From assembly GCA_964471535.1 (NCBI GenBank), contig CAYYHA010000004.1, positions 1 to 64,000 of the forward strand: a DNA stretch of 64,000 nt, read 5' to 3'. Shown one piece after another: positions 7,901 to 15,975 of this stretch. Each line of letters starts with the position of its first letter. The first letter of the stretch is position 1. The notes under the pieces were generated by a model that had not been told where the DNA came from, did not search any database, and was given only the letters and a program-made list of their open reading frames with translations. The position numbers and the translations under genes were made by a program. Origin of the DNA: CAYYHA01 sp964471535. Its GTDB lineage: Bacteria > Myxococcota > Myxococcia > SLRQ01.

Positions 7901-8679
7901 TCGATGCGGATGGGCCGCCAGGCAGCCGCCGGCAGAGTGAAGTTCGCGCTGTCGACAGGATCGACGCTCCATCCGTCGGCGCCGAGCTTCACCGACCAGC
8001 TTGCGCCACGGTGGGCCAGCTTGAACTCACCCTGCGTTGCGGGATCGAAGGCGACGGGGGAGAGCAGCGCCAGGGTCGCCATCCCGTCTCCCGCCAGGGC
8101 GTCGGCGGCGAGACCATCGTCGGCGATGCGTGTCGCCACGGCAGCGGGGTCGAAGGGGGTGGCGCTCCCAAAAAGGGTCTGGAAGCCTCCCACGACCACC
8201 CACTCCACCGGGTGGGGGCTGGCGCTGGCATCGAGGGCGAACCCCGTGTTCCAGGAGTCGGCGACCGAGGGCTGGGGGCCGAAGCCGGCAGGTCCCGTGG
8301 GGGCGTAGCGAAACTCCACCACGTAGGCGGACCCGTCGGGGAAGGCGAGGGTGAGGTTGCTGCCGTCCGCTTGGCCGATCTCGGTGCCGTCGAAGACGCC
8401 GCTGGGCAAGATCTTGTACTCGACGGTACGCGGCCCCGCGGCCGCGCCGAAGGAGACGACCGCGGTGTAGATCCCGTCGCCGTCGGGGTCGCCGAGCGCG
8501 ACACCGAGGCTCGGATCCCAGGCGCCGAGTGCGGCATCGCTTCCCACCACCGTCGGCGCGGCGAGGGCCGCGACCGGCGCGAGGCACGTGGCGAGTGCCA
8601 GGGAGAGCGCCAGTAGGCGGGCGGCGCTCGGCCCGCTCGGGCGCGTTTGGACAGGGCGCAGTGGGGTGGAGCGTGCCAT
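4957..8679 (-). CDS. Giant surface protein with MYXO-CTERM-like tail and carboxypeptidase-regulatory repeats
   Basis: A 1240-residue exported protein. The ATG at 8679 has GGAGG 8 bases upstream and gives a signal peptide at residues ~18-41. Next come a starch-binding/pullulanase-like beta domain (~42-140), a second lectin-like beta region (~150-290) and a lamin-tail-like domain (motif LLSEVRKAPTTDEFVEIANP near 290-440). Eight Ig-like carboxypeptidase-regulatory repeats follow (~585-1190). The tail is a Cys-Gly-Cys, a hydrophobic helix and an Arg cluster, the arrangement of MYXO-CTERM sorting signals, which target proteins to the cell surface in Myxococcota. Probable adhesin or scaffold; no catalytic domain seen. 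It is divergent from glyQ. Confidence 0.85.
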   Translation of the reverse strand: MARSTPLRPVQTRPSGPSAARLLALSLALATCLAPVAALAAPTVVGSDAALGAWDPSLGVALGDPDGDGIYTAVVSFGAAAGPRTVEYKILPSGVFDGTEIGQADGSNLTLAFPDGSAYVVEFRYAPTGPAGFGPQPSVADSWNTGFALDASASPHPVEWVVVGGFQTLFGSATPFDPAAVATRIADDGLAADALAGDGMATLALLSPVAFDPATQGEFKLAHRGASWSVKLGADGWSVDPVDSANFTLPAAAWRPIRIDFDLARGMVSATVDDTLFARPLLSEVRKAPTTDEFVEIANPSTCLLALAGIYVSDHPGYWELPGGAPASPAASDFLATFPAGAYLPPGAYLSIALDGALPFSNTYGIDPDFELSDTSAAVPDLVAPFPGAIGGSAGLTNGGEHVVLFTWNGGPLVEDLDIVVYGAPSAANEATVKTDLDPGAGAAYGEDLGTVNTAPVTGSADTYARRLFEGTGERVSTCAPPCPVDGSASGVFNGVYSPVAGGRADESSEAPATTWVQTTAPTPGAPNAVPYQVSGRVEDSFGSPVDAATVLATSNTTTVGETSAADGSFTLSLTPGVWTIVARKSGYADSVPEVVTVSTRDEVLPAPLRLTPLFRVDGQVRSSVDGAPLAGIRIEAAPGGEATNTDAAGAYSLLLPAGAHDLTASGIGWTTATQSITLSTDTTVDFVLDPAPIIWTLSGLVLDDASGQPVGGASVAIEPGGHRLSTDASGAFSIALEQAVYTVDVRAPGYTPVQDTVTLSADLFHEVRLAPAAASWTLSGVVRRSGGLPLPGATVVVVPGRYEVGTDGAGAYTLVLPEGTYQVTASADGYLPASASVDLMADRSLDLELSPVPPSVTVSGRVVSSADASPIAGATVSLDDGAGAFHSAVSDATGGFTLEGVPPNSSWVLKASAEGFALHSEMLSVQAADISGLEIRLDPLAPTYHVTGSVVRASDSAPLPGAMVAIDALDLSTLTGEDGTFVLEPVPDGTYTVQAGASGYASSTATVTVAGGDASVDFVLTSAGGSFTVEGVVTDAESGTAIEGAGITLSGAVEYAGSSGPDGAFRLVGVASGSYRLAASASGYRPTTVEGVEVDRDLVLDLQLDPDPEARFQLTGTVALQSHPESDWPGSTVTLTGPVEDTTLTGTQGTYRFENLPRGLYLVEVTREGFVPAEATLRIDGETVQDFVLVEATTPPAETPGCGCTSGGGRGVAWIPLLLGAVVWRRRRVQPRARRSDAA
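5100..7090 (-). repeat. Eight tandem carboxypeptidase-regulatory-like repeats (coding)
   Basis: Eight units of about 80-90 residues each open with a variant of (V/L)SG.V....G.P(L/I)(A/P)GA.V. Examples are VSGRVEDSFGSPVDAATV, LSGLVLDDASGQPVGGASV and VTGSVVRASDSAPLPGAMV. Divergence between units is high, so this is an old array rather than a recent expansion. Confidence 0.85.
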
Positions 8680-8770
8680 CGTCGGGGATCCTCCAAGCTT
8701 CAAGGTTGCAGAGAGCGGGTGCTCCCGTGAAGCCCCCCACCTCGACCCTGGTGCACGGCTCCAGGGCGAG

Positions 8771-8799
8771 TTGACACCCCCGGGGCCCCCCGCTAGGTT
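8771..8799 (+). promoter_or_regulatory. Candidate promoter of glyQ with very short leader
   Basis: TTGACA at 8771-8776 is followed, after 17 bp, by TAGGTT at 8794-8799, which keeps the key T1, A2 and T6 of a -10 box. A start near 8806 would leave a leader of only about a dozen bases before the glyQ ATG at 8818. No Shine-Dalgarno is visible there, so the mRNA could be nearly leaderless. Confidence 0.5.
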
Positions 8800-8817
8800 C
8801 GCGCCCTTCCCAAAGCT

Positions 8818-9723
8818 ATGTATTTTCAAGACCTTATCCTCTCACTTCAGCGCTATTGGACCCAGCGTGGCTGTCTGCTCATGCAGCCCTTCGACGTGGA
8901 GGTGGGCGCGGGCACGATGAACCCCGCCACCTTCCTTCGGGTGCTGGGGCCCGAGCCATGGAACGTCTGCTACGTGGAGCCTTCGAGGCGCCCGGCGGAC
9001 GGGCGCTACGGGGAGAACCCGAACCGCCTCTTCCAGCACCACCAGTTCCAGGTGATCCTCAAGCCCTCGCCGAAGGAGGTGCAGGATCTCTACCTGGACT
9101 CACTTCAGCACATCGGCATCGATCCCCTGGAGCACGACATCCGCTTCGTCCACGACGATTGGGAATCGCCGACGCTGGGCGCCTGGGGCCTCGGCTGGGA
9201 GGTGTGGTGCGATGGCATGGAGATCACGCAGTTCACCTACTTCCAGCAGGCGGGTGGTTTCGAGCTGCACCCGGTGTCGGTGGAGCTGACCTACGGTCTC
9301 GAGCGCATCGCCATGTTCCTGCAGGACGTGGACGATGTCTTCGAGGTCGCCTACGCGCCGGGGATCCGCTACGGCGAGATCTTCCGCCGCCAGGAGTACG
9401 AATGGTCGAAGTACGCCTTCGAGGTCGCCGATCCGGAGACCCTCTTCGAGGCCTTCGCTCGCTACGAGGCCGAGGCCAGGCGCCTGTGTGAAGCGGGTCT
9501 TCCGCTGGCCGCCTATGACTTCGTCCTGAAGTGTTCCCACACCTTCAACCTCCTCGATGCGCGCGGCGCCATCAGCGTGACCGAGCGGGCGGCGTACATC
9601 GGTCGCGTGCGCGCCCTGGCGCGCCGGGCGGCCGAGGCCTATCTGACGATGCGTGAGGAGTTGGGGTTCCCGCTGCTCTCCGAGGGGGCGACGGCAGAAG
9701 CGAACGCGGAAGGGACGGGTTGA
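8818..9723 (+). CDS. glyQ: Glycine--tRNA ligase alpha subunit
   Basis: The catalytic alpha subunit of bacterial-type (alpha2 beta2) glycyl-tRNA synthetase, 301 residues, which activates glycine with ATP. Signature blocks are seen throughout: [17 protein letters not shown] at the N-terminus, then [36 protein letters not shown] and [19 protein letters not shown]. The length is normal apart from a short Ala/Glu-rich C-terminal tail. It starts directly after a candidate promoter and is followed by glyS two bases after its stop, as expected for co-translated subunits. Confidence 0.97.
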   Translation: MYFQDLILSLQRYWTQRGCLLMQPFDVEVGAGTMNPATFLRVLGPEPWNVCYVEPSRRPADGRYGENPNRLFQHHQFQVILKPSPKEVQDLYLDSLQHIGIDPLEHDIRFVHDDWESPTLGAWGLGWEVWCDGMEITQFTYFQQAGGFELHPVSVELTYGLERIAMFLQDVDDVFEVAYAPGIRYGEIFRRQEYEWSKYAFEVADPETLFEAFARYEAEARRLCEAGLPLAAYDFVLKCSHTFNLLDARGAISVTERAAYIGRVRALARRAAEAYLTMREELGFPLLSEGATAEANAEGTG

Positions 9724-9725
9724 AG

Positions 9726-11822
9726 ATGCCCGCGACGCGAGATCTCTTGCTGGAGATTGGGACGGAGGAACTGCCAGCGGCCTTTCTCGCGCCAGCGCTG
9801 CGCGAGCTGGAGCGACGCCTTCTCGAGGCCCTGGAGGAGTGGCGCCTGGCCCATGGAGCCTGCCACACCTACGGGACGCCCCGGCGCCTCGCAGCGATCG
9901 TCGAAGGGGTGGCCGAGACGCAGACGGACCTGACCGAGGTGATCACCGGGCCGCCGAAGCGCGCCGCCTTCGACGCCGAGGGGCGGCCGACGCGGGCGGC
10001 GGAGGGCTTTGCTGCCCGCCACGGCGTGCCGGTCGAGGCCCTCGAGATCGTCGAGACGCCGAAGGGACCCTACGTGGCGGCGCGGGTGCACCACTCGGGG
10101 CGGCCCGCGGCGGAGGTGCTTGCCGCGCACCTCGGCGAGGTCGTCGCTTCGTTGCACTTCCCCAAGCGCATGCGGTGGGGCACGGTGGCGGTGAGCTTCG
10201 CGCGGCCGGTGCACTGGATCTGCGCGCTCTTCGGGGGGAAGAAGCTCGTTTTCGAGTTCGGGGACGTGGTCAGCGACAACAAGACCCGCGGCCACCGTTT
10301 CCTGGCACCCGACCCGATCCTGCTGCGCTCCCCGGGGCAGTACCTGGCGAAGCTCCGGGAGGCGAAGGTCCTCGCCGATCCAGAAGAGCGGCACCAGGCC
10401 ATCCTCGAGGGGGCCACGCGCGTGGTGCAGGGAGAGGACGCCGGCTGGCGGCTCCGAGAGGACCCGGAGCTGCTCGACGAGGTGCGCTGGCTGGTGGAAT
10501 GGCCCGTCCCGCTCTTGGGACGCTTCGACCCCAGCTTCCTGGATCTGCCGCCCGAGGTGCTGGTCAGCGAGATGCGCCACCATCAGAAGTACTTCTCGGT
10601 CGAGGACGAGGCAGGCCGCCTCGTGCCCCGCTTCGTGGCGGTCTCGAACACGCCGGTGAAGGATCCCGCGCTCTCGGTGCACGGCTACGAGCGGGTGCTC
10701 GCGGCCCGGCTGGCCGATGCCCGCTACTTCTACGAGACCGACCGAAAGAAGCGTTTGGCCGAATGGGCCAAGGAACTGGAGCGGGTGGTCTTCCACCGCG
10801 ACCTGGGGACCGTGGCCGAGAAGGTGGAGCGGATTCGTGGCCTCGCACTGTGGATGGCCTCTAGGTTGGGGCTGGAGACGCGGCAGGCGACGATCGCCCG
10901 CACGGCGGCGCTCGCGAAGGCCGATCTGGTGACCGGGATGGTGGGCGAGTTCCCGGACCTGCAGGGTGTGATGGGCAGCTACTACGCCGCCGCCGATGGG
11001 GAGCCCGAGGCGGTGGCGCTGGGAATCCGCGAGCACTACCTGCCGCGGGGGGCAGGTGACCCGCTTCCCACGGCGCACGAGGGTGCCCTGGTCGGCCTTG
11101 CCGATCGAATCGATACGCTCGTAGGCCTCTTCGGTGTGGGCAAGCCGCCGAGTGGCACCGCCGATCCGTTCGGCCTGCGCCGTGCGGCGCTTGCGGTGAT
11201 CCGCATCGTGCTGGGACGGGGCTACCGTCTGCCCCTGTCGGAGACCCTCGATCAGGGGCTCTCCCTGCTCGCAGAGAAGCTGAAGCGCCCCGCAGACGAG
11301 ACGCGGGTGGAGGTGCTCGATTTCTTCCAGGCACGCCTGCGCAACCTGTGGTCGGAGCATCACCCCGTGGACGTCGTGGACGCGGTGCTCGCGGCCGGCT
11401 TCGACGACCTGCTTGCGGCGAAGGAGCGCCTCGAAGCGGTGTCCGCCATGCGCGAGCGCGCCGAGTTCGAGCCGCTCGCCATCGCCTTCACCCGCGCCGC
11501 CAACATCGTCCGGAAGGGGACGGTCGTGGAGGCGAAGGAGATCGACCCGGAGCTCTTCGAGGCCGATGCGGAGCGCGAGCTGTGGAAAGCGCTGCTCGCG
11601 GTCCGCGAGAAGGCAGAACGTCAAATCGGGGCGCACGACTACCTGGGCGCCCTCGAGAGTCTGGTGGCGTTGAAGGCGCCGGTGGACCGCTTCTTCGACG
11701 AGGTCCTGGTGATGGCGGAGGACGCGCGGATTCGCGACAACCGCCTGCTGCTACTTCGAGGCATCGTGAGCCTCTTCGCTCGCATCGCCGACTTCGCTCG
11801 CATCCAAACCCGGGAGGGCTAG
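9726..11822 (+). CDS. glyS: Glycine--tRNA ligase beta subunit
   Basis: The 698-residue beta subunit, which binds tRNA-Gly and is needed for aminoacylation. It opens with the family hallmark LLLEIGTEELPA and carries the HD-type and DALR anticodon-binding regions in the C-terminal half (KADLVTGMVGEFPDLQG, LGIREHYLP and an ADPFGLRR motif). The ATG at 9726 is two bases past the glyQ stop; a TTG at 9720 overlapping that stop is an alternative. The length is typical and there is no sign of damage. It forms an operon with glyQ and ppdK. Confidence 0.97.
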   Translation: MPATRDLLLEIGTEELPAAFLAPALRELERRLLEALEEWRLAHGACHTYGTPRRLAAIVEGVAETQTDLTEVITGPPKRAAFDAEGRPTRAAEGFAARHGVPVEALEIVETPKGPYVAARVHHSGRPAAEVLAAHLGEVVASLHFPKRMRWGTVAVSFARPVHWICALFGGKKLVFEFGDVVSDNKTRGHRFLAPDPILLRSPGQYLAKLREAKVLADPEERHQAILEGATRVVQGEDAGWRLREDPELLDEVRWLVEWPVPLLGRFDPSFLDLPPEVLVSEMRHHQKYFSVEDEAGRLVPRFVAVSNTPVKDPALSVHGYERVLAARLADARYFYETDRKKRLAEWAKELERVVFHRDLGTVAEKVERIRGLALWMASRLGLETRQATIARTAALAKADLVTGMVGEFPDLQGVMGSYYAAADGEPEAVALGIREHYLPRGAGDPLPTAHEGALVGLADRIDTLVGLFGVGKPPSGTADPFGLRRAALAVIRIVLGRGYRLPLSETLDQGLSLLAEKLKRPADETRVEVLDFFQARLRNLWSEHHPVDVVDAVLAAGFDDLLAAKERLEAVSAMRERAEFEPLAIAFTRAANIVRKGTVVEAKEIDPELFEADAERELWKALLAVREKAERQIGAHDYLGALESLVALKAPVDRFFDEVLVMAEDARIRDNRLLLLRGIVSLFARIADFARIQTREG

Positions 11823-11827
11823 AGCCC

Positions 11828-14641
11828 ATGCCACGCAAGTATGTCTATGCCTTCGGCGACGGAGAGGCCGAGGGCCACGGTGAGATGAAGGATCTCCTCG
11901 GAGGGAAGGGCGCCGGCCTGGCCGAGATGACCCGCGCGGGAATTCCGGTGCCTCCCGGATTCACCATCACCACCGAGGTCTGCAACCTCTACCAGGAGGC
12001 GGGACGCATCCCGCCGGAGCCGCTCCGGCAGATCGACGAGGCGCTGCAGGTGCTCGAAGCGAGGCGGGGCAAGCGCCTCGGAGCGGTGGACGATCCGCTC
12101 CTGGTTTCCGTTCGATCGGGGGCGAAGATCTCCATGCCGGGGATGATGGACACCATCTTGAACCTCGGCCTGAACGACGCCTCGGTCGAGGGGCTCGCCG
12201 CGCAGGCGGACGACCCGCGCTTCGCCTACGACTCCTACCGCCGCCTCCTCCAGATGTACGGGGACGTGGTCCTCCACGTGCCCCACGCACACTTCGATGC
12301 GGTCCTCGAAGAGGCGCGGCAGCGGCGAGGCGTGCGCGCCGACTCGGAGCTGCCCGCCGAGGATCTGAAGGAGATCGTCGAGCGCTTCAAGGCGATCATC
12401 GCCGAGGAAGGGAAGGGCGAGTTCCCCCAGGATCCGAAGGCGCAGCTCCTCGGGGCCATCGAAGCCGTGTTCGGCTCGTGGAACAACGAGCGGGCCCGGC
12501 GCTACCGGCAGATCCACGAGATTCCCGACGACCTGGGCACCGCCTGCACCGTGCAGGCGATGGTCTTCGGCAACCTCGGTGACGACAGTGCCACGGGGGT
12601 GGGGTTCACCCGCAACCCGGCGACGGGTGCGCGAGAGCTGTACGGCGAGTTCCTCCTGAATGCGCAGGGGGAGGACGTGGTGGCGGGGATCCGCACCCCA
12701 CGTCCCCTGAAGGAGCTCGCGGAGGTGCTACCGGAGGCCTACGCGGAGCTGGAGGAGATCGCCCTCCGCCTCGAACGCCACTACGGCGACATGCAGGACT
12801 TCGAGTTCACCATCGAGCGCCGCCGCCTCTTCATGCTGCAGACGCGCACCGGCAAGCGCACTGGCATCGCCTCGGTGGTGATCGCCACCGACATGGTCGA
12901 CGAGGGCCTCATCACCCGGGAGGAGGCGGTGATCCGAGTGGAGCCGGTGCAGCTCCTGCAGCTGCTCCACCCCGTCTTCGACCCGGCTGCCCGGGAGAAG
13001 GCGACCCTCGCCGCCCGTGGTCTTGCCGCCTCCCCGGGCGCCGCCACCGGCGTCGCCGTCTTCGACGCGGATCGGGCCGTCGAACGGGCGGAAGCGGGCG
13101 AGACGGTGATCCTCGTGCGCAAGGAGACCAGCCCCGAGGACATCCACGGCATGCATGCTGCCGCGGGAATCCTCACCGCCCTCGGGGGAATGACCAGCCA
13201 TGCGGCGGTGGTGGGCCGGCAGATGGGCAAGCCCTCGGTGGTGGGATGCGACGGGCTGAAGTTCCTCGACGAGCGCACGGCGAAGCTCGGCGAGTACACC
13301 CTCCACGAGGGCGATCCCATCTCCATCGACGGGACCACGGGGGAGGTGATCCTCGGACGCGTGGAGACCATGCCCTCCGAGGTGGTGCAGGTGATCACGG
13401 GACAGCGGGCGCCGGAGGAGAGCGCGCTCTTCCAGGCGTTCGACCGCCTGATGGCCTGGGCCGATCTGCTGCGTCGCCTCGGCGTCCGCGCCAACGCCGA
13501 CCGGGCCGAGGACGCCGCGCTGGCGCTGGCCTTCGGCGCCGAGGGGATCGGCCTCGCTCGTACGGAACACATGTTCCTCGGCCCGGGCCGGGTGGAGCGC
13601 GTGCGTGAGATGATCATGGCGCGGGACGCGGAGGCGCGGCGCGCCGCCCTCGACAAGCTGCTCCCCATGCAGCGCGCCGATTTCGAGGCGCTCTTCCGGA
13701 CGATGCAGGGATGGCCGGTCACCATCCGCACCCTCGACCCGCCGCTCCACGAGTTCCTCCCCGATCGAGTGGAGCTCTCGGTGCAGGTCGCGGTGATGAA
13801 GGCGAAGGGTGAGACCCACGACGCCGACGGTCGCAGCCTAGAAGAGCTCGAACGCCTCCTCGCCCGGGTCGAGGAGCTGACCGAGTTCAATCCCATGCTC
13901 GGGTGGCGGGGATGTCGGCTCGGGATCATGTACCCGGAGATCACCGAGACTCAGGCCCGGGCGCTCTTCGAGGCCGCGGCCGCGTGCATCGCCGATGGCA
14001 TCGAGGTGCATCCGGAGCTGATGATTCCGCTGGTGGGTATCGACGAGGAGCTGCGTCGCCAGAAGGCCATCGTCGACGAGGTGGCGAAGCAGGTCATGAA
14101 GGAGAAAGGCGTGCACATTCCCTACAAGGTGGGGACCATGATCGAGGTGCCTCGGGGGGCGATTACCGCTGGGGCGATCGCACGCACGGCCGAGTTCTTC
14201 AGCTTCGGCACCAACGATCTGACGCAGACCACCTTCGGCTTCAGCCGCGACGACGCGCAGCGCTTCCTCGGCTACTACGTGGAGGAGCGAATCCTACCCC
14301 GCAACCCCTTCGTCTCCATCGACCGAGAGGGCGTGGGAGAGCTGATGCGCTGGGCGGTGGAGAAGGGGCGTGCCGCCCGTCAGGATCTGAAGGTGGGCAT
14401 CTGCGGCGAGCACGGCGGGGACCCGCAGTCGGTCGGCTTCTGCCACGATCTCGGCCTCGACTACGTGAGCTGCTCGCCCTACCGGATCCCGGTGGCGAGG
14501 CTCGCTGCGGCGCAGGCCGTCTTGCACGAGCGCGGCGTGGAGGAGCTGCGCGCCCGGGCGCGGCGCAACCTGCGCGCGAAGGCCCCGCCCACCTACCACG
14601 AGGCGGCGCGCGGTCGCCCACCGAGGAGCCGGACACCGTGA
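11828..14641 (+). CDS. ppdK: Pyruvate, phosphate dikinase
   Basis: A 937-residue PPDK interconverting pyruvate, ATP and Pi with PEP, AMP and PPi. Domains run in order: N-terminal ATP-grasp (GGKGAGLAEMTRAGIPVPPGFT), a central swivelling phosphohistidine domain with GGMTSHAA (His458 the expected phospho-carrier), and a C-terminal PEP/pyruvate barrel with GICGEHGGDP and the catalytic Cys in YVSCSPYR. The tail is about 30 residues longer than usual and basic. It starts 5 bases after glyS, and its stop overlaps the next gene's GTG start by 4 bases. The glyQ-glyS-ppdK order is one I know from deltaproteobacteria. Confidence 0.96.
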   Translation: MPRKYVYAFGDGEAEGHGEMKDLLGGKGAGLAEMTRAGIPVPPGFTITTEVCNLYQEAGRIPPEPLRQIDEALQVLEARRGKRLGAVDDPLLVSVRSGAKISMPGMMDTILNLGLNDASVEGLAAQADDPRFAYDSYRRLLQMYGDVVLHVPHAHFDAVLEEARQRRGVRADSELPAEDLKEIVERFKAIIAEEGKGEFPQDPKAQLLGAIEAVFGSWNNERARRYRQIHEIPDDLGTACTVQAMVFGNLGDDSATGVGFTRNPATGARELYGEFLLNAQGEDVVAGIRTPRPLKELAEVLPEAYAELEEIALRLERHYGDMQDFEFTIERRRLFMLQTRTGKRTGIASVVIATDMVDEGLITREEAVIRVEPVQLLQLLHPVFDPAAREKATLAARGLAASPGAATGVAVFDADRAVERAEAGETVILVRKETSPEDIHGMHAAAGILTALGGMTSHAAVVGRQMGKPSVVGCDGLKFLDERTAKLGEYTLHEGDPISIDGTTGEVILGRVETMPSEVVQVITGQRAPEESALFQAFDRLMAWADLLRRLGVRANADRAEDAALALAFGAEGIGLARTEHMFLGPGRVERVREMIMARDAEARRAALDKLLPMQRADFEALFRTMQGWPVTIRTLDPPLHEFLPDRVELSVQVAVMKAKGETHDADGRSLEELERLLARVEELTEFNPMLGWRGCRLGIMYPEITETQARALFEAAAACIADGIEVHPELMIPLVGIDEELRRQKAIVDEVAKQVMKEKGVHIPYKVGTMIEVPRGAITAGAIARTAEFFSFGTNDLTQTTFGFSRDDAQRFLGYYVEERILPRNPFVSIDREGVGELMRWAVEKGRAARQDLKVGICGEHGGDPQSVGFCHDLGLDYVSCSPYRIPVARLAAAQAVLHERGVEELRARARRNLRAKAPPTYHEAARGRPPRSRTP

Positions 14642-15975
14642 GCCCACCTCGCTTCCTGCTGCTCTGCCTCCTAGGAGCGGGGCTCGGCTGTGTGCAGGGG
14701 GCGAAGATGCCCCAGCCGCTGCACGTCTTCCGTTATCCCGGCGCCCTGCGGCTCTCCGAGGATGGACGCACCCTCTTCGTGGTGGGGACGAACTTCGACC
14801 TCGCCTGGGAGGCAGGGGTCCTGCAGGCGATCGACCTGGAGGCGCTCGATGCGGCCATCGGTCCCGGCGACCCCGAAGGCGCAGAGCCGCTCCACATCGA
14901 GACCGTTCCGTTGCGGGACGCGGTGACCATCGACAGCTTCGGCGGCGAGATCGCCGCGGCGCCGGTGGAGGGAGGGCTGCGGCTCTTCGTGCCCCATCGG
15001 GCCGCGGGGACGGTCTCGGTCGTGGATGCGAACTCGGCGGGTGCGCTCTTCTGCCACGGCGGTGACGCCGACGACTGCCGCACCTCGGCGGTCGTGCTGC
15101 AGACCCCGGCCGGCGAGCCGCTGGACGATCCCTTCGCTGCGGTCGCCGCCGGCGACGCCGTCTACGTGGCCACCCTCTCGGAGCAGAGCGTGGACCCGGC
15201 GGTCCCCGAGAAGGGGCGGCAGAGCCATCTGGTGCGCATTCCGGTGGAGGCGCCCGAGGCCGCCGTGGCAGAGGGCCTCGGCGCCATCCGCCTGCGGGAC
15301 CTGCGCCTCGGCGACGACGGCCGCATCGTCGGGGCGGGCCCCCTCCGATCCGCGTCGATCACCACGGCGGCGCTCTTGCGCTTCGAGCCGCAGAGCTTCG
15401 GTGCCGGTCTCGGGCGGGAGGTCTTCTCCCTCTACGGCTTCGTTGCGGCCACCGATGCGCGTGCCGTCTTACCCCGGCCGGGGGGCGAGATCTGGACGCT
15501 GGTGAGCAACCCGGCGGCGTTGGTGGTGAGCAGCAGCGACGGCGCGCCGCTGGATGAGACCGACGTGGTCGTGGCTACGGCGCTGCCGGGATCGCCGTCG
15601 CGGGTGGCGGCGATCGAGGCCTCCTCCGAGCGCACGCTCGCGGTGGTCACCTCCTCGGCCAGCGATTCGCTGTGCTTCGTGGACGTGCGGCGGGGCGAGG
15701 TGGTGGGCCTGCTCGACGGAAGCGGCTGTACCGACCCACGGGAGCCGTGCCCCAGTGCTTCGAGGCGCGATGGCCGCCGCGATCCGGCGACCGATGTGGG
15801 GCGGCAGCCCTTCGATCTGGTGGTGACGCCGCGGGTGGAGGGGGGATACCGGATCTGGGTGGGCGGCTTCGGTGAGGCGACGCTGCGTGTGGTGGATCTG
15901 GTGGACCCCGCGCGGCCCTGGGACGCCCGGGTGGTTGCGGTGGTGGGCACCCCCGAGGCACCGGAGGACGGGTGA
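14638..15975 (+). CDS. Predicted lipoprotein with beta-propeller-like repeats (first of a pair)
   Basis: A 445-residue protein starting at GTG 14638, which overlaps the ppdK stop as GTGA. A hydrophobic stretch (residues ~5-17) ends in Gly-Leu-Gly-Cys, a non-canonical lipobox. The rest has repeated blade-like units (LRLSEDGRTLFVVGTNFDLA, RLFVPHRAAGTVSVVDANS, AVYVATLS, TLRVVDLVDP) like the strands of a YVTN/NHL-type beta-propeller. No enzyme motif is seen. It is followed at once by a second, larger protein of the same general design, and the two probably act together at the cell surface. Function unknown. Confidence 0.75.
   Translation: MSPPRFLLLCLLGAGLGCVQGAKMPQPLHVFRYPGALRLSEDGRTLFVVGTNFDLAWEAGVLQAIDLEALDAAIGPGDPEGAEPLHIETVPLRDAVTIDSFGGEIAAAPVEGGLRLFVPHRAAGTVSVVDANSAGALFCHGGDADDCRTSAVVLQTPAGEPLDDPFAAVAAGDAVYVATLSEQSVDPAVPEKGRQSHLVRIPVEAPEAAVAEGLGAIRLRDLRLGDDGRIVGAGPLRSASITTAALLRFEPQSFGAGLGREVFSLYGFVAATDARAVLPRPGGEIWTLVSNPAALVVSSSDGAPLDETDVVVATALPGSPSRVAAIEASSERTLAVVTSSASDSLCFVDVRRGEVVGLLDGSGCTDPREPCPSASRRDGRRDPATDVGRQPFDLVVTPRVEGGYRIWVGGFGEATLRVVDLVDPARPWDARVVAVVGTPEAPEDG

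Noticed and set aside
9639..11636. 665-codon minus-strand frame opposite glyS
   Set aside because: It is the shadow of a strongly conserved gene and has no family resemblance.
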